64,000 nucleotides of DNA from Macrothele yani (Eukaryota; Arthropoda; Arachnida; Araneae; Macrothelidae): the NCBI GenBank assembly GCA_039090855.1, contig CM077027.1:102094424-102158423 (forward strand). Direction: 5' to 3'. Made by a program: the position numbers and the translations under genes. Positions 44,401-56,125 of the stretch are shown here, in pieces. Below the pieces are notes generated by a model. The model worked only from the letters and a program-made list of their open reading frames with translations, had not been told where the DNA came from and ran no database searches. The first letter of the stretch is position 1. The number at the start of each line of letters is the position of its first letter.

Positions 44401-45603
44401 CATTGACAAAAGTCACCGGACACCTAGAAGAGAAACACAACATAGCATTTATTGACACACATCAGTATGGTGTCGGTCCAACTTTCACCTTAATGCACGC
44501 ACTGATCCTTCGAGACATGCTTTCGATAAGGTTTTGGAACACAGCGATAGGTATGCGCTTTCATTCAATACACAATGCTGCCGCTAACTGTTGCTTAGTA
44601 GTAGGCCTTCGTTCCAAACTTCTTATGCGGCACTTCAAATTCATCCCATAGGTGCTCTATGGGATTAATATCAGGGCTCTGTGCTGGCCAGTCCACACAC
44701 GATACGAAATAATCTTCAAACCACGCCATAACAGTCCTTGCTTTATGGCCCAGTGCATTATCTTGCTGGTACCAACAAGGCTCTGTTCCATAGTATTGCT
44801 ACAGAATTGGTAGGGAATAATTGTCCAGAATATAGAGGTAGACGTGCTGGTTAACAGGTTTGTCCACAATAACCAATGGGCTGGGACCATACCATGAAAA
44901 ACACCCCCACACGATTACCAGCTCCAAACTTGACCGTAGAAACAATACACTGTGGTAAATAGTGTTTCCCCGGCTGCCGCCGTACTCACACACGGCCATC
45001 AGACTGATGGATCATGTATCTGGATTCATTGGTCGGTAGGACCCGTTTCCATTGATCTACGGTCCACGATAAATATTCTTTACACCATGCTAAATGACGA
45101 GTAGCATTCCAAGTGGATATGAAAGGCTTATGAGCCGCCACACGGTCACGGAATGTGATTCTCTGCAAATGGTACATGTACATACTAAGGTTCCAGCATT
45201 TTTACTCACCTGTATACTGAGGTCTTGTGCAGTACTCCGTCGATTAGCTGTAACGACTCTCCTGAGGCTTCGACGTCCTCTATCACTGATTTTCTTTGGT
45301 CTTTTGGTACGTTTTGCTGCTTCAGGCACCCTATGTGTCTTCCACTTATTCAGTACATCCAAAACAGTTTACTTGAGTATGTTTAAACACCTCTAGGTTT
45401 CTCTTATGGACAACCCACTAATATAACACCCAACAATCTTTCCTTTCTCAAAGTCAATTCTCTCCCGCCGCGGCATTTTCCCTCAACCTCACAGTGCGAT
45501 ATGATCGAGGTCAGCTGCAGGCTTGTTTTTATACAGTTTGCAGCTGTACCGCACATCTTAACATGCAGTTTTTGAAAGAGCGTCCAGTGACTTTTTGTCA
45601 ATA
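44401..45603 (-). mobile_element. Tc1 element inside the P element
   Basis: 1203 bp between TA dinucleotides (44399-44400 and 45604-45605). Termini CATTGACAAAAGTCACCGGA and, reversed, TATTGACAAAAAGTCACTGG. The flanks on both sides carry the same P-element-derived block (GAAAGATTGTGACATGCCTC). Confidence 0.88.
44470..45476 (-). pseudogene. Tc1-type transposase (DD34E), decayed
   Basis: Starts MPRRERIDFEKGKIVGCY at 45476 and ends near 44470 with SRRISACIKVKVGPTPY. The middle shows a TKRPKKISDRGRRSLRRV region, a PTNESRYMIHQSDGRV block (D of the first catalytic DES changed to N) and, near 44780-44650, QQDNALGHKARTVMAW followed by WPAQSPDINPIEHLWDE with 34 residues between D and E. Several frameshifts and stops interrupt it. 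It is dead, and older than the family II copies judging by the number of lesions. Confidence 0.8.
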
Positions 45604-45605
45604 TA

Positions 45606-48360
45606 ATGTCCAATCTGAAAGATTGTGACATGCCTCTCTACGGAGACAGGCAGATCTTCATAATGCAGAGAAAAAAAAGTCTAAAGCAATGCCCAAAAAT
45701 GTCCAATATGAAAGATTTGACATATTTGGACATTGCTTTCAAATCTTTCATTTTTCACATATATATGAAATCTGAAAGTTTTTGTATTTAATTTTGATAT
45801 GTGTATTTATGCATTTATGATACCATGGGGAACTAACTCCTAGCCCCGATCTATGGATCAAAAATAGGGCACTGGCAGGGAGATTCCTCAGGGGTGGTTC
45901 CTGAGTGCGCTCAACAGAGATATATTTTTTAATATATCTATTCAGTATGTACATTGGCAGTGTTAGTTAATAAACTGTCATAGGTGGTGACTATTTCCTT
46001 ACCGGGGTGGATTGCTCTTCCCGGAGAGCGAAGTTTATTGGGTAAGTTTTTCTCTTTTGTTGTTATTGTAATTAGTGATATATTTCTTAATAACTATTTT
46101 AATAAAATATACAATTTTTATGTGTAATCTGTAGATGTAGTCATTATCTTAGTAAAGACAAATGTGCTTTTTTAATTTAGTTTATTGCATCTTGGATACT
46201 ATACAGAAATGAGAAAAACAGATGTGGTTTTTAATCAGAGTGATAAAACATCTTGCTTTACCTATTCAATTTTTCCTATTTAAAGCTTCTTTTTAGAAAG
46301 TGTTTAAGTGTCTTCAAGAAATGAAGGGTTCCTTGTAATGAACTGCATTGCTTTCTTTAGATGTGTATAAGTGATATTCAATGAAATAATTATATCAGGT
46401 TGAATTTCAAAGTGCACGAAAGCAAATTATCATGTGCTGTGTAGCAAAACATAATTGTTTGACCCTTGTGGAAGCTATGGTGATTTTTCAGCATGCAGTT
46501 TCTTGCAATTTATGAGTATATAGTAACCATTGCATTCCAGTAAGCTTTAGCACCATAACAATTTTAGCCCTCAGCTCAAATATATTGTAGCAACCTTCAA
46601 TAAAAAAAATTATCATTTTTAATATTTATTACAAAAGAAACACAAACATTGAATCAAGTATAGACAACAAAAATTAGAAATAAATGCACAAAAACAAAAG
46701 TCCCCTCATAGTTCAAGAGTTTAAGTTTGTCTGTAAAATGTCTGTTCAAAGATGAAGCATTTGTTCTACAGACTAACACATTGAAAAACTCTCGTGTAAG
46801 CAGTTTGTCTGAACCATTCAATTTCTTAAAAATTAGGTGAAAAATATCAGTACATAGGCCTTTGTTCAATAATACTAGCTTAACTGCCAGTGTTTTCTGC
46901 AAAATTACAAAAAAAAAAAAAAAAAAAATGAGAGAAATATCAACCAAAGCATATCTCGAGACACTCGTGTGAGCAGTGTGTATGCTCCATCTGTGGTAAG
47001 ATGAGAATTTATCAGAACCATTCAATTTCTTAAAAATTGAATGGTTCCGATAAATAAAAAAAATAATGGGAGAAATATCACTCAACGTATAACTCGAGAC
47101 ATGTCAGGTAAACTACTACTGCTCTCAATAGCTATAAGTGGTGAAACATTTAGTTTAAAATAGCTATAAGTGGGGAGATGTTTATAGTTTCTTAACGTAA
47201 CCTATGCGTGATATGAGGATATTACGAATTCTTCGAATTTTTTGTGTGTTACGTGCTTCACTGCCAATCCTTCTTACTATGAGTTCCTAATGGCAGTAGC
47301 AATATCTGTTTGTTGTTCTATTTATAAAAGGAGTTCCCCAAAAGGTGTCTTTCAGTGTAAACACAGTTGTGTAGAAAGTTTTGCAAACTTTCTTACTGAT
47401 GCTAGGCAGTAATTACATAGAACTTACTGATGCTAGGCAGTAATTACATAGAACTGCTAAGTGAGATAAGAAAATCCCCACAAAAATCTCTTCAAGTATA
47501 CTTTGTGTAGGAAATAAAAATTGCTACTATACCCCAAGAGTGCCCCAAAATCTCTTCATGAGTCAACATATCTTACAAAAATTTTATACTAAAAATTACA
47601 AACATTGAATCAAGTATAGACAACAAAAATTGGAAATGAATGCACAAACCCAGAGTGGGCCCCTGGGCTGCAGGCCCTTTTCCCCCTCCTCCTTTAATCC
47701 GGCCCTGAGTCTAACCCCCACCCTTCGGGGTTAATCTGTCAGGGCCAGCCCTTAATGTAGCATAAGTAGTGCTGTTGGTTAATAATCAAAAACAACCAAC
47801 CATAGATGATAAAAATGGAAAACATTGGTGTAGTAAAAGTGTATTCGTGTGATCATCGTTCCGATATTTCACCCCACCCCCGTGCCCTTTTGATCTTTGA
47901 TTACATAAATTTAGTTTTGTATATATTACGTTTTTTTCTGTCGATAATTGCGATTTATTTTGCAATGAAATTTCTTAGTCGTTGTTACATTGCATGAGTT
48001 ACTTTAACCTGATAAAAGTTTTTAGTAAGGGATAACTTTTCTTTATTAACATTTTGATGGTGGTACCAGATAGATAAACATACTATTTACTAATCTGAGC
48101 GAGTGCACCGTGTTTGCTCATAAGTCATAACGGAAGAATCGTAGATTTTTCTATGCAGATTTGCTGTGAATTCCAGGCATTATATTAAATTATAATATGT
48201 AGTAAATTTTTTTAGCTAGATGTACGTATCATATATGTGGACGTTTGAATCCTAACCCCAAAAAATTCCCTTCAAAAACATTGGTAATTTTAATTTTTTT
48301 ACTTAGCTCGTGGTTTACTTTCTGCCTGTCGTAATGCATAACAACTGTGGAAAACGCGAG
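45606..48360. other. 3' part of the P element, no coding sequence
   Basis: AT-rich. It contains a repeated block GAAAGATTGTGACATGCCTC (44302 and 45618), a 32-base tandem duplication (TACTGATGCTAGGCAGTAAT..., 47393-47455), a 48-base direct repeat about 0.95 kb apart (46643 and 47601: TTGAATCAAGTATAGACAAC) and a strong hairpin at 47007-47055. An A-run lies at 46909-46928. Confidence 0.55.
47007..47055. repeat. Strong hairpin in the P element
   Basis: Arms of 22 bases pair with one mismatch around the loop CTTAA: ATTTATC.GAACCATTCAATTT against AAATTGAATGGTTC.GATAAAT. A second copy of the left arm lies near 46810. Function unknown. Confidence 0.85.
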
Positions 48361-48599
48361 TCAACAGTAGGGTCCCAGCGCCCCACCGTCTCTGGGGAAA
48401 GAATGGGAACTATCAGATGATTCCTGCTTTTTTCCCGATACGACAGGCCGCTAAGAGTGAAGCGTTACCGCTCGGTCGATCGAGTTGGGCCGTGCCTATA
48501 CAAACGTATTGCCGCCATTTCATTCCTCTACAAATATTTTTCCGTGGTGTTGAGATTTTTTCCCGTCAGTGTATATATATATATATATATATATATAGC

Positions 48600-51500
48600 G
48601 GGATATAAGGTCAGGTGATGCGTAACATCACAGCCTCTCCTTGACAAATGTCAACCCCGCCTTCTCGTGGTGCATCCTTTTCCCACTAAAGGGGCTCTGA
48701 CGACCGCCAATAGCGGTATAACTATACCATCGGGATTAGAGGAAATTCTATCCCACACTCACCAACCCGCTTGGCCAGCGTGGTGAGTTATGGCCAAACC
48801 CCTCCAAAATGATTCCACAACTTAAATCTTGGCCCTCAGTCTCCGGCAGCTGGAATGTACCTGGCCAAGGCAGCGGCCAGTGCGACATGAAGGCAGAGGG
48901 TGCTAAGAATCCCCGGAGGACCGGACTAGGCTGCCATCTGATGCTGACCTTGGCTACGTACAATGGACGCTCCCTATCTTCTGATTCAAGGCTTCTTGAA
49001 TTGGAAGAGGAACTACAAAGGATCAAGTGGGACATCGTGGGGCTAAGTGAGGTAAGGAGAAAAGGAGAAGATCTCCTCGAACTGAAAAGTGGACATCTCT
49101 TCTACTATCGTGGGACAGATACTGGCAGAACTAGTGGTGTTGGATTTATAATAAACAAGAAACTGAAGGATAAAGTTGTAGAAGTTGAAAGTTCCTCTGA
49201 CAGAGCTGCACGACTTGTTATCCAACTCTCGAAAAGATACCAGGCTCAGATTATTCAAACTTATGCACCCACCACAAGTCATCCTGAAGAAGAAATTGAA
49301 GAATTTTATGAGGAAATTTGTCATCTAAATAATAAAGGTAAGCAGCACTTGAAAGTAATTATGGGAGATTTCATTGCAAAAATAGAGCAACGGCAACAGA
49401 ATGAAACTTCAGTAGGTAAATTCGGTCACGGCAACAGAAACCAGCGTGGAAATACTCTCGTTGAGTTTGCAGAGGCAGAAGGGTTTTTCATCTTGAACTC
49501 CTTCAAGAAAAAGCCACACAGGAAATGGACATGGAGACATCCAAATGGGACGACAAGTGAAATTGATTTTATTATGTGTAACAAAAAATTCGTCATAGAA
49601 GACTGCAGCGTGCTAAACAAGTTCAACACAGGTTGTGACCATAGATTGGTGAGATGTAAGATGCACCTCAACACTAAACTTGAACGTGGCAAGCTCATAA
49701 GACAAACAAAATCTATTGACATAACCAACCTTAAAAAACACCATATTACCTTCAAGTTGGAACTGAAGAACAGGTTCACTGCTTTAGAAGGCCTAACATC
49801 AGAAGAAGTGGACATCTCTGAAGTTAACAGAAAAGTAACCAAAGCTCTTATGGAAACAGCAACAAAATTAGCTGGCTCTAAAAACAAGTTGCATGTAAAT
49901 AAATTATCAGGAAAAACGAAAATGTTGATGCAAAAAAGAAGAGAGATGAGGACAACTAAAGAAGATGTGACTTCCAAAGTGGAATATATAGAGCTATGCA
50001 AGACAGTAAGAAAAAGTATCACTGAAGACGTAAGAAAAATTCAACTGTGAACTAGTGAGGAAAGCAATTGAAAACAACCAAAGCCTAAAGATAGCAAAGG
50101 GACATCTCAGTAAGGGAAGAAAACAGATTATGGCACTGAGAAAAGAAGATGGTTCTGCAACAACAAATAGAGGCGAAATTTTGACAAGAGTGAAAGATTT
50201 CTACTCCAAATTATATGAAAGGGATGATACATGCACTCCAGACATCATGAAAGATACCAGTACCAGAGTTCCTCCAGTCCTTCCAGCAGAAGTTGCACAT
50301 GCAATCAACAACATGAAGCGGGGAAAAGCTCCAGGAGAAGATGGAATTACTGTAGACATCATACAAGAAGCAAGTGGAGAAATCGAAACAGCACTCGCCC
50401 AAATTTTCACTCGATGCCTTAATGAATGAATGATTTCTGAGGATTGGAACACCGCTACAATGATCCTGCTACATAAGAAAGGTGACATTGAGGATCTCGG
50501 AAACTACAGACCTATCAGCCTCCTATCAGTAGTTTATAAAATCTTCACTAAAGTTCTTTCACACCGCTTGAAGGTAACACTGGACATGGCTCAACCGAGA
50601 GAACAAGCTGGATTCAGGAGTGGCTACAGCACAATAGATCATATCCACGTGCTGAGAGAACTAATTGAAAGAGCGAGGGAATATGAACTTCCATTGTGCA
50701 TGGCTTTTATCGATTATGAAAAAGCCTTTGATTCGGTGAAACCATCAGCAGTTACAATGGCTCTGAAAACCTGCGGTATTGAATATGCATACATTAATAT
50801 TATTAATAACATCTATGAAAATGCAAGTGCAAAGATTAGGCTGTTTGAAAATACAACACACGTAAAAATTGGAAAGGGAGTAAGACAAGGTGACACCATA
50901 TCTCCGAAGCTCTTTAATGCCACATTGGAGGGTGTTTTTCAGTCGCTGAGCTGGGAAAACAAGGGGATAAAGATTAGTGGAGATTATCTAACCCACCTTC
51001 GTTTTGCTGATGACGTAGTCATTTTTGCAACTACCCCATCAGAGCTGCAGAGTATGATCCAGGAACTTGCTGACAAGAGTAAAGAAGTGGGATTAAAAAT
51101 GAACTTTCAGAAGACAAAAGTGATGTTCAATGCTTTTACAAGAAATGAAGATTTATCGATTGATGGAGAAAAGCTGGAGATAACAGACACGTACGTTTAT
51201 CTTGGACAGCAGATATCAAGTGAGGGTCACATTGATGAAGAAATTAATCGGCGTACAAAACTTGCCTGGAGAGCTTTTGGAAGAAACAGCATAATTATCA
51301 AGAGCAATATGCCAGTATGTCTTAAAAGAAAAGTGTTTGATGAATGCATCCTTCCAGTGCTTACGTATGGTGCAGAGACGTGGACCTTAACTAAAAGAGA
51401 CATACAAAGGCTGCAGACAACTCAAAGTAGCATGGAGAGGTGCATACTGGGTGTAACCAGGAGAGATAAGAAGAGGAACTCGTGGATCCGAAAAATGACA

Positions 51501-51786
51501 AGAGTGGAAGACATCATGATCAGAGTTAAATCCCTGAAATGGCAATGGGCTGGACATACTGCCAGAAGGACAGATCATCGATGGACAGCCGAAATTTTAG
51601 ATTGGATTCCAAGGGACAGGAAAAGACCCAGAAGAAGACCACGTGGGAGATGGGTGGATGAAATTCGAAAGTATGCAGGGGTGACATGGAGGAGACTGGC
51701 ACAAGACAGACCGTTGTGGAGGAAACTTGGGAGACCTTCGTCCAGCAGTGGATTGATAATGGTTGACAATGATGATGATGATGATG
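48600..51786 (+). mobile_element. RTE-type retrotransposon, copy 2, full length
   Basis: 3187 bp, starting GGGATATAAGG and ending (ATG)n. Target duplication ATATATATAGC at 48589-48599 and 51787-51797, inside the TA run just after the Tc1 family II right end. It shares the complete 5' leader with copy 1; one P1 base of the putative ribozyme differs (G to A at position 6). Confidence 0.93.
48809..51766 (+). pseudogene. RTE endonuclease/reverse transcriptase, inactivated
   Basis: Starts MIPQLKSWPSVSGSW and follows the intact copy, with these lesions: GDFN of the endonuclease changed to GDFI (loss of the catalytic-site Asn), a one-base insertion near 50034-50040 shifting the frame, a TGA near 50427 (TRCLNE-stop, where the intact copy has EGKIPEDW), and a one-base deletion near 51730 that lets the frame run on into the neighbouring TG microsatellite. 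RT motifs FIDYEKAFDSV, RQGDTISPKL and FADDVVIF remain. It is not functional, but recent. Confidence 0.92.
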
Positions 51787-51808
51787 ATATATATAGCATA
51801 TGTACACA

Positions 51809-51924
<116 letters not shown>

Positions 51925-51947
51925 CATATACATATACTGTATATATG

Positions 51948-53376
51948 CACTGGCGGAAAGTGAAAAAAAAACACCAAGAAGGAATTGGCGGACGATCATG
52001 AAATTTACATATGTTAATGGGGTCGAGTTGACGTAGGTGTGATGTTAATTTCGGGACCAACCGGTGAGCGCTTACGCCGCAGCACGGCATAATATGCAAA
52101 TTATCGTCCGTGGTATTTAAGGAGTACGGCGAAGTGAATGTAATCAGTCGTCGGCGTACGGACACGTGCGAAGACCCTGAAGAAGCTGCAATGCCTGGGC
52201 ATGGAAGACGTGTACGATTTCAGCCGTTATCGGACTTTGAGCGAAGTCGTCGAGTTGGACTCCGCGAGGGTGGGTGGTCGTATCGTCTAATTGCGGAGCG
52301 AATTGGACGGGAAGTATCGGTGGTGGCACGATGGTGGCGTAGATGGTCCGAGGAACATTCCCACACGAGAAGACGTGGAACCGGGAGTCACAGACTGACT
52401 GATGAGCGGACCGATCAACTCATAAGAAAAGCGGCGTTGTGAAACACAACATCCACTGCGACGCAAATTCAAGCTGCCGTTGCACCTGAGGTGACTGTGC
52501 GAAAAACCCACAACCGTCTACTGGATGCAGGACTACTTGCACGTGTGCCTCTGGCATGTGTAGCTCTCACTCCAGCCCACCGTCAGAAACGGCTGAAGTG
52601 GTGTCGCCAACGTCTGCACTGGAGAACGCAATGGCGATCTGTCGTGTTCAGCGATGAAAGCAGATTCTGCTTGGGAGCCTCCGATGACCGTATTCGTATT
52701 CGCAGACGCACAGGGTAGCGCCTCCACCCTTCTTGCATCCGCCAGCGACACACAGGGCCTACACCTGGTCTCCTGGTGTGGGGAGCGATCAGCTATCACT
52801 CCCGTACACAACTAGTGTTTGTACCGGTACGTTAAACAGCACCTCCTACATCACCAACATCATTCAGCCTGTTGTTGTGCCATTTGTAAGGTCGGTCCAT
52901 CGTGGTGTTTTCCAGCAAGATAACGCATGTCCACACACGGCACGTGCAAAGCAAAATGCACTTCAGGGTGTGAGACAACTTTCATGGCCTGCACGTTCAC
53001 CGGATTTGTCCCCCATTGAGCACGTGTCGGATTTTATAGGACAACGACTTATCCGGTCTCCACGGCCAGCCACGACCATCCCCGATTTACGCGTCCAGGT
53101 TGAGGATGCTTGGAACTCAATACCCCAAACTTACATCCGACATCTGTACGACAGACTCCATGCCAGAGTTGCACAGTGTGACGCAGTTCATGGCGGTTCA
53201 ACCTCGTACTAACCATGTTACATGGAAATGTTATTTTTCAGTTTACCAGCAAATACAGCTGTATTTTGCCATAATGTTTTAATCACGTTATCCCCTGTAT
53301 TCCGTTACTATGCTGTATAAATTTCGTTGGTATCAGACCTCTCCTTTTTGGTGTTCTTTTTCACTTTCCGCCAGTG
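51948..53376 (+). mobile_element. Tc1 family III element
   Basis: 1429 bp with termini CACTGGCGGAAAGTGAAAAA at both ends (inverted); TA follows on the right, TG precedes on the left. The same length and layout as family II, and related in sequence (CACCAAGAAGG after the terminal repeat). Confidence 0.92.
52191..53212 (+). pseudogene. Tc1 family III transposase
   Basis: Starts MPGHGRRVRFQPLSDFERSR, with recognition-domain features (GLREGGWSYRLIAERIGREV, WWRRWSEEHSHTRRR). TGA near 52440, then VFSDESRFCLGA (first D), a TAG near 52717 and a frameshift near 52830. The frame is open again with FQQDNACPHTARAKQNAL (second D) and ARSPDLSPIEHVSDF (E), ending HGGSTSY. I count 32 residues between the second D and E, two fewer than classical DD34E. 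Inactive because of the stops. Confidence 0.87.
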
Positions 53377-53390
53377 TATATATATATATA

Positions 53391-53411
53391 CACTGGCGGA
53401 AAAAATCAGTG
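53391..53411. mobile_element. 21-bp remnant of a Tc1 element (ends only)
   Basis: CACTGGCGGAAAAAATCAGTG sits between TATATA runs: the two outermost terminal sequences of a family II/III element brought together, with everything inside deleted. Confidence 0.55.
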
Positions 53412-53431
53412 TATATATATATATATATATA

Positions 53432-54860
53432 CACTGACGGAAAAAAATCCCAACACCAAGAAGGGGTTGTGTTAGATAAACGACAGTTGGTAGGCGGTGA
53501 GAGTACATCTGTAAGATGACGTCTATGCGAATTTCGCGCTCGGCGCATACGTGTGGCGCTAGTAGCGCCCCTCGGAACATGCAAAGCAGGTTTGCTGTAA
53601 ATACGCGCTGTAACGTTCGTGAGCGTTAGTTATCGTTGAGATTCGACGTAGGGTGTTAATGTTAGTCAAGAATGCCTTTAAGAAGACGAAGAAGCCATTA
53701 TTAACAGCTCACGGAGTTTGAACGAGGTCGTGTAATAGGGCTACGAGAAGGTGGATTTTCTTTCCACAATATTGAAGAACGACTTGGCAGGAATGTATAG
53801 CCACTGTGCATGATTGTTGGCAGCGGTGGTCAAGGGAAGGTACTGCCTCAAGAAGACCGGTTTCCGGCCGGCCACGTGGCACTACTGAGAGGGAAGACCG
53901 TCGTGTACGGCGTATGGCCGTGGCGCATTGTACCGCGTCTGCGGCAGCAATTCGAGCTGCAGTTGCCACCACAGTGACACAACGAACTGTTACAAATCGG
54001 TTACTTGAAGGACAGCTCTGAGCCAGACGCCCTGTAGCGTGCATTCCACTTACTCCAAACCACTGCCGTTTGCGACGTCAGTGGTGTCAAGCTAGAGCTC
54101 ATTGGAGGACGGAGTGGAGATTTGTTGTGTTTTCTGATGAAAGCCGGTTCTGCCTGGGTGCCAGTGATGGCCGTGTGTTGGTTACAAGGAGGCCAGGTGA
54201 GCGCCTGCAACCAACCTGTCTGCGGCCGAGACACACTGGACTCACACCTGGAGTTATGGTTTGGGGAGCAATTTCCTATGACAGCAGGAGCACTCTCGTG
54301 GTTATCCCGCGCACCCTGACGGCACAGTTGTACGTCGGTCTGGTGATTCAACCTGTTGTGCTGCTATTCATGAACAGCATTCCAGGGGTTGTTTTCCAAC
54401 AGGATAGCGCTCGCCCGCATACCGCTGTTGTAACCCAACATGCTCTATAGAGTGTCGACATGTTGCCGTGGCCTGCTAGATCACCAGATCTTTCACCAAT
54501 CGAGCACGTATGGGACATCATTGGACGACAACTCCAGCGTCACCCCCAACCAGCATTAACCGTCCCTGTATTGACCGACCAAGTGCAACATGCATGGAAC
54601 TCCATCCCACAAACTGACATCCAGCACCTGTACGACACAATGCATGAACGTTTGCGTGCTTGCATTCAACATTCTGGCGGTTACACCGGTTATTAATGTA
54701 CCAGCATTTCACATTTAAAATGGCTCTTCTCGCGCTTACAATAAGCTGTGATCTTGAAACCTTAATCGATTAAATATGTTACCTATACAAATGTATTGCC
54801 GCCATTTCATTCCTCTACAACTATTTTTTCGTGGTGTTGGGATTTTTTTTTCCGTCAGTG
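53432..54860 (+). mobile_element. Tc1 family II element, copy 2 (uninterrupted)
   Basis: 1429 bp, CACTGACGG...CCGTCAGTG, flanked by TA. GTTACCTATACAAATG near 54779-54794 is the site into which the P element inserted in copy 1. Confidence 0.95.
53672..54696 (+). pseudogene. Tc1 family II transposase, copy 2
   Basis: MPLRRRRSHY then a TAA, the recognition domain (QLTEFERGRVIGLREGGFSF), a small frameshift near 53798, the TGA shared with copy 1 near 54018, and a TAG near 54448. The catalytic residues are retained: VVFSDESRF (D), FQQDSARPHTA (D), PDLSPIEHVWD (E), with 32 residues between second D and E. C terminus IQHSGGYTGY. It is better preserved than copy 1 in the catalytic core but not able to code for a full protein. 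Confidence 0.88.
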
Positions 54861-54881
54861 TATATATATAGAATGAAAATA

Positions 54882-55998
54882 CACTGCTGGACAATTGCTA
54901 AGGACGGATCATAAACGGCTATATAGCGCATGAAAAAGTAAGTGTGGTGGGATGCCAAGTGAAATAAAATAATGTCAGAATGCCAGGACATTACAAGAAA
55001 GACAATTTATTGTGCTCTGAAATCCAGAATGCTTTGGAACGTGTTCAAGGGACAAACAGGCCATTTGTGCAGAATACGTAAACGTGAAAAAAATGCAATT
55101 ACCGTCCGCAGACGTTCCGGCGTAAGATGTCAATACGGGATATGGCCACCATGGAGGGCGATGCAAGATTCCACACGTCGTGTCATGCTTTGCACAACCT
55201 TATCAAGCAGCTGTTGGGGTAATTTATCCCATTCCTCTGTCAGTGCACGGATGATGGTGTCCTTGTTTATTGGAGGGCATTGGCGACCAGCAAGACTCCT
55301 CCCCAAAGCATCCCACACATTTTCATTAGGATTCAGATCTGGAGAACGTGCTGGCCATACGAGGCGTGGAATATCCTTGCTCTCAAGACATTCCTGGACA
55401 GCGACTGTTCGATGACATGTTGCGTTGTCGTCCATGAAAATGAATCTATCACCGACAGCACCACGGAACATGAGAACATGAGGTAGCAGAACATCATTAA
55501 TGTATCGTTGGCCAGTCATAGTCCCAGTTGGAAGCACATAGAGGGACGTACGGCCATTGATCATGATGCCAGCCCATACCACGACACTACATGTCGGATA
55601 TCGGTCCCTTTCCTGTATGTTTGCTGTACAATATGCAGTACCACTATCACGCCAGATCAGTTGTCGTCGACAATCAGACGATAGACTGTATCTACTCTCA
55701 TCTGAGAAGAGGACAGCAGACCAGTCGTTATCAGTCCAATTGCGATATTGATGGCACCATTGCAAACGGGCGGTACGGTGACGTCTGGACAATGGGATGC
55801 ACACAACAGGACGGCGGGCGTATAGTCCTCCTTCATGCAAACGTCTGACGACAGTTTTTCGGGAGATCCGCTTGCCAGTAGCAGCCATAAACTGATTTGC
55901 TACCTCAGTAGCCGTGCTGCGCCGGTGCCTTTTTGTTGATAGCACTATGTACCGATCTTCTGCAGGTGTCGTACTGCGAACACGACCTCCCCCGTGAC
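54882..55998 (-). mobile_element. Tc1 family IV element, copy A, truncated
   Basis: One end CACTGCTGGACAATTGCTAA at 54882 follows TA. The other end is cut off at about 55998, where the inverted repeat at 55999 begins. The full copy is at 58974-60515. Confidence 0.9.
55130..55998 (-). pseudogene. Tc1 family IV transposase, N-terminally truncated
   Basis: The frame is open from the truncation point to the natural end at 55130 (HGGHIPY). Visible: VLSTKRHRRSTATEVANQF, FSDESRYSLSSD (D), MDDNATCHRTVAVQ (D) and WPARSPDLNPNENVWDALGR (E, with 34 residues between D and E; the usual PIE is PNE here). The N-terminal DNA-binding half is missing because the element is cut at 55998. Without it the protein could not bind its termini. 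It is 271 residues long against about 340 expected. Confidence 0.88.
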
Positions 55999-56125
55999 TT
56001 ATAATATGAAGTTATTTTAATCGATGTTCAAATTTTCGTCCTTGGGAACACATTAATTGTGAAGGAAATGTGTACAAAACTTTTTCCATTGGAAGTGTAG
56101 GAAGCAAAATTACTTGACGTCTACC
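55999..56125 (+). repeat. Inverted repeat, left copy
   Basis: TTATAATATGAAGTTATTTT, ATCGATGTTCAAATTTTCGT, CACATTAATTGTGAAGG ... AAATTACTTGACGTCTACC: matches the reverse complement of 63423-63547 over about 125 bases, and the direct sequence from 63897 to the window end. Confidence 0.85.

Larger units (their letters stand above)
38977..48494 (+). mobile_element. THAP/P-type DNA transposon, 9.5 kb
   Basis: The ends are inverted: CACGGCCCCACTCGAT at 38977 and, reversed, CACGGCCCAACTCGAT at 48494. Subterminal inverted blocks GGGCGCTGRGACCCTACTGTTG lie at about 39081-39102 and 48361-48384. The 7-base target duplication CCTATAC is at 38970-38976 and 48495-48501. The related uninterrupted Tc1 copy reads GTTACCTATACAAATG, the empty site. 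It encodes a THAP-domain P-element-like transposase with an intron. It has grown by later insertions (minisatellite A, SINE piece, Tc1 element). Confidence 0.9.
37621..48571 (+). mobile_element. Tc1 family II element, copy 1, split by a P element
   Basis: Positions 37621-38976 and 48495-48571 together form one 1.43-kb element. Its termini CACTGACGG...CCGTCAGTG lie in a TA-rich run. The intervening 38977-48494 is the THAP/P-type transposon. The uninterrupted copy is at 53432-54860. Confidence 0.92.
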
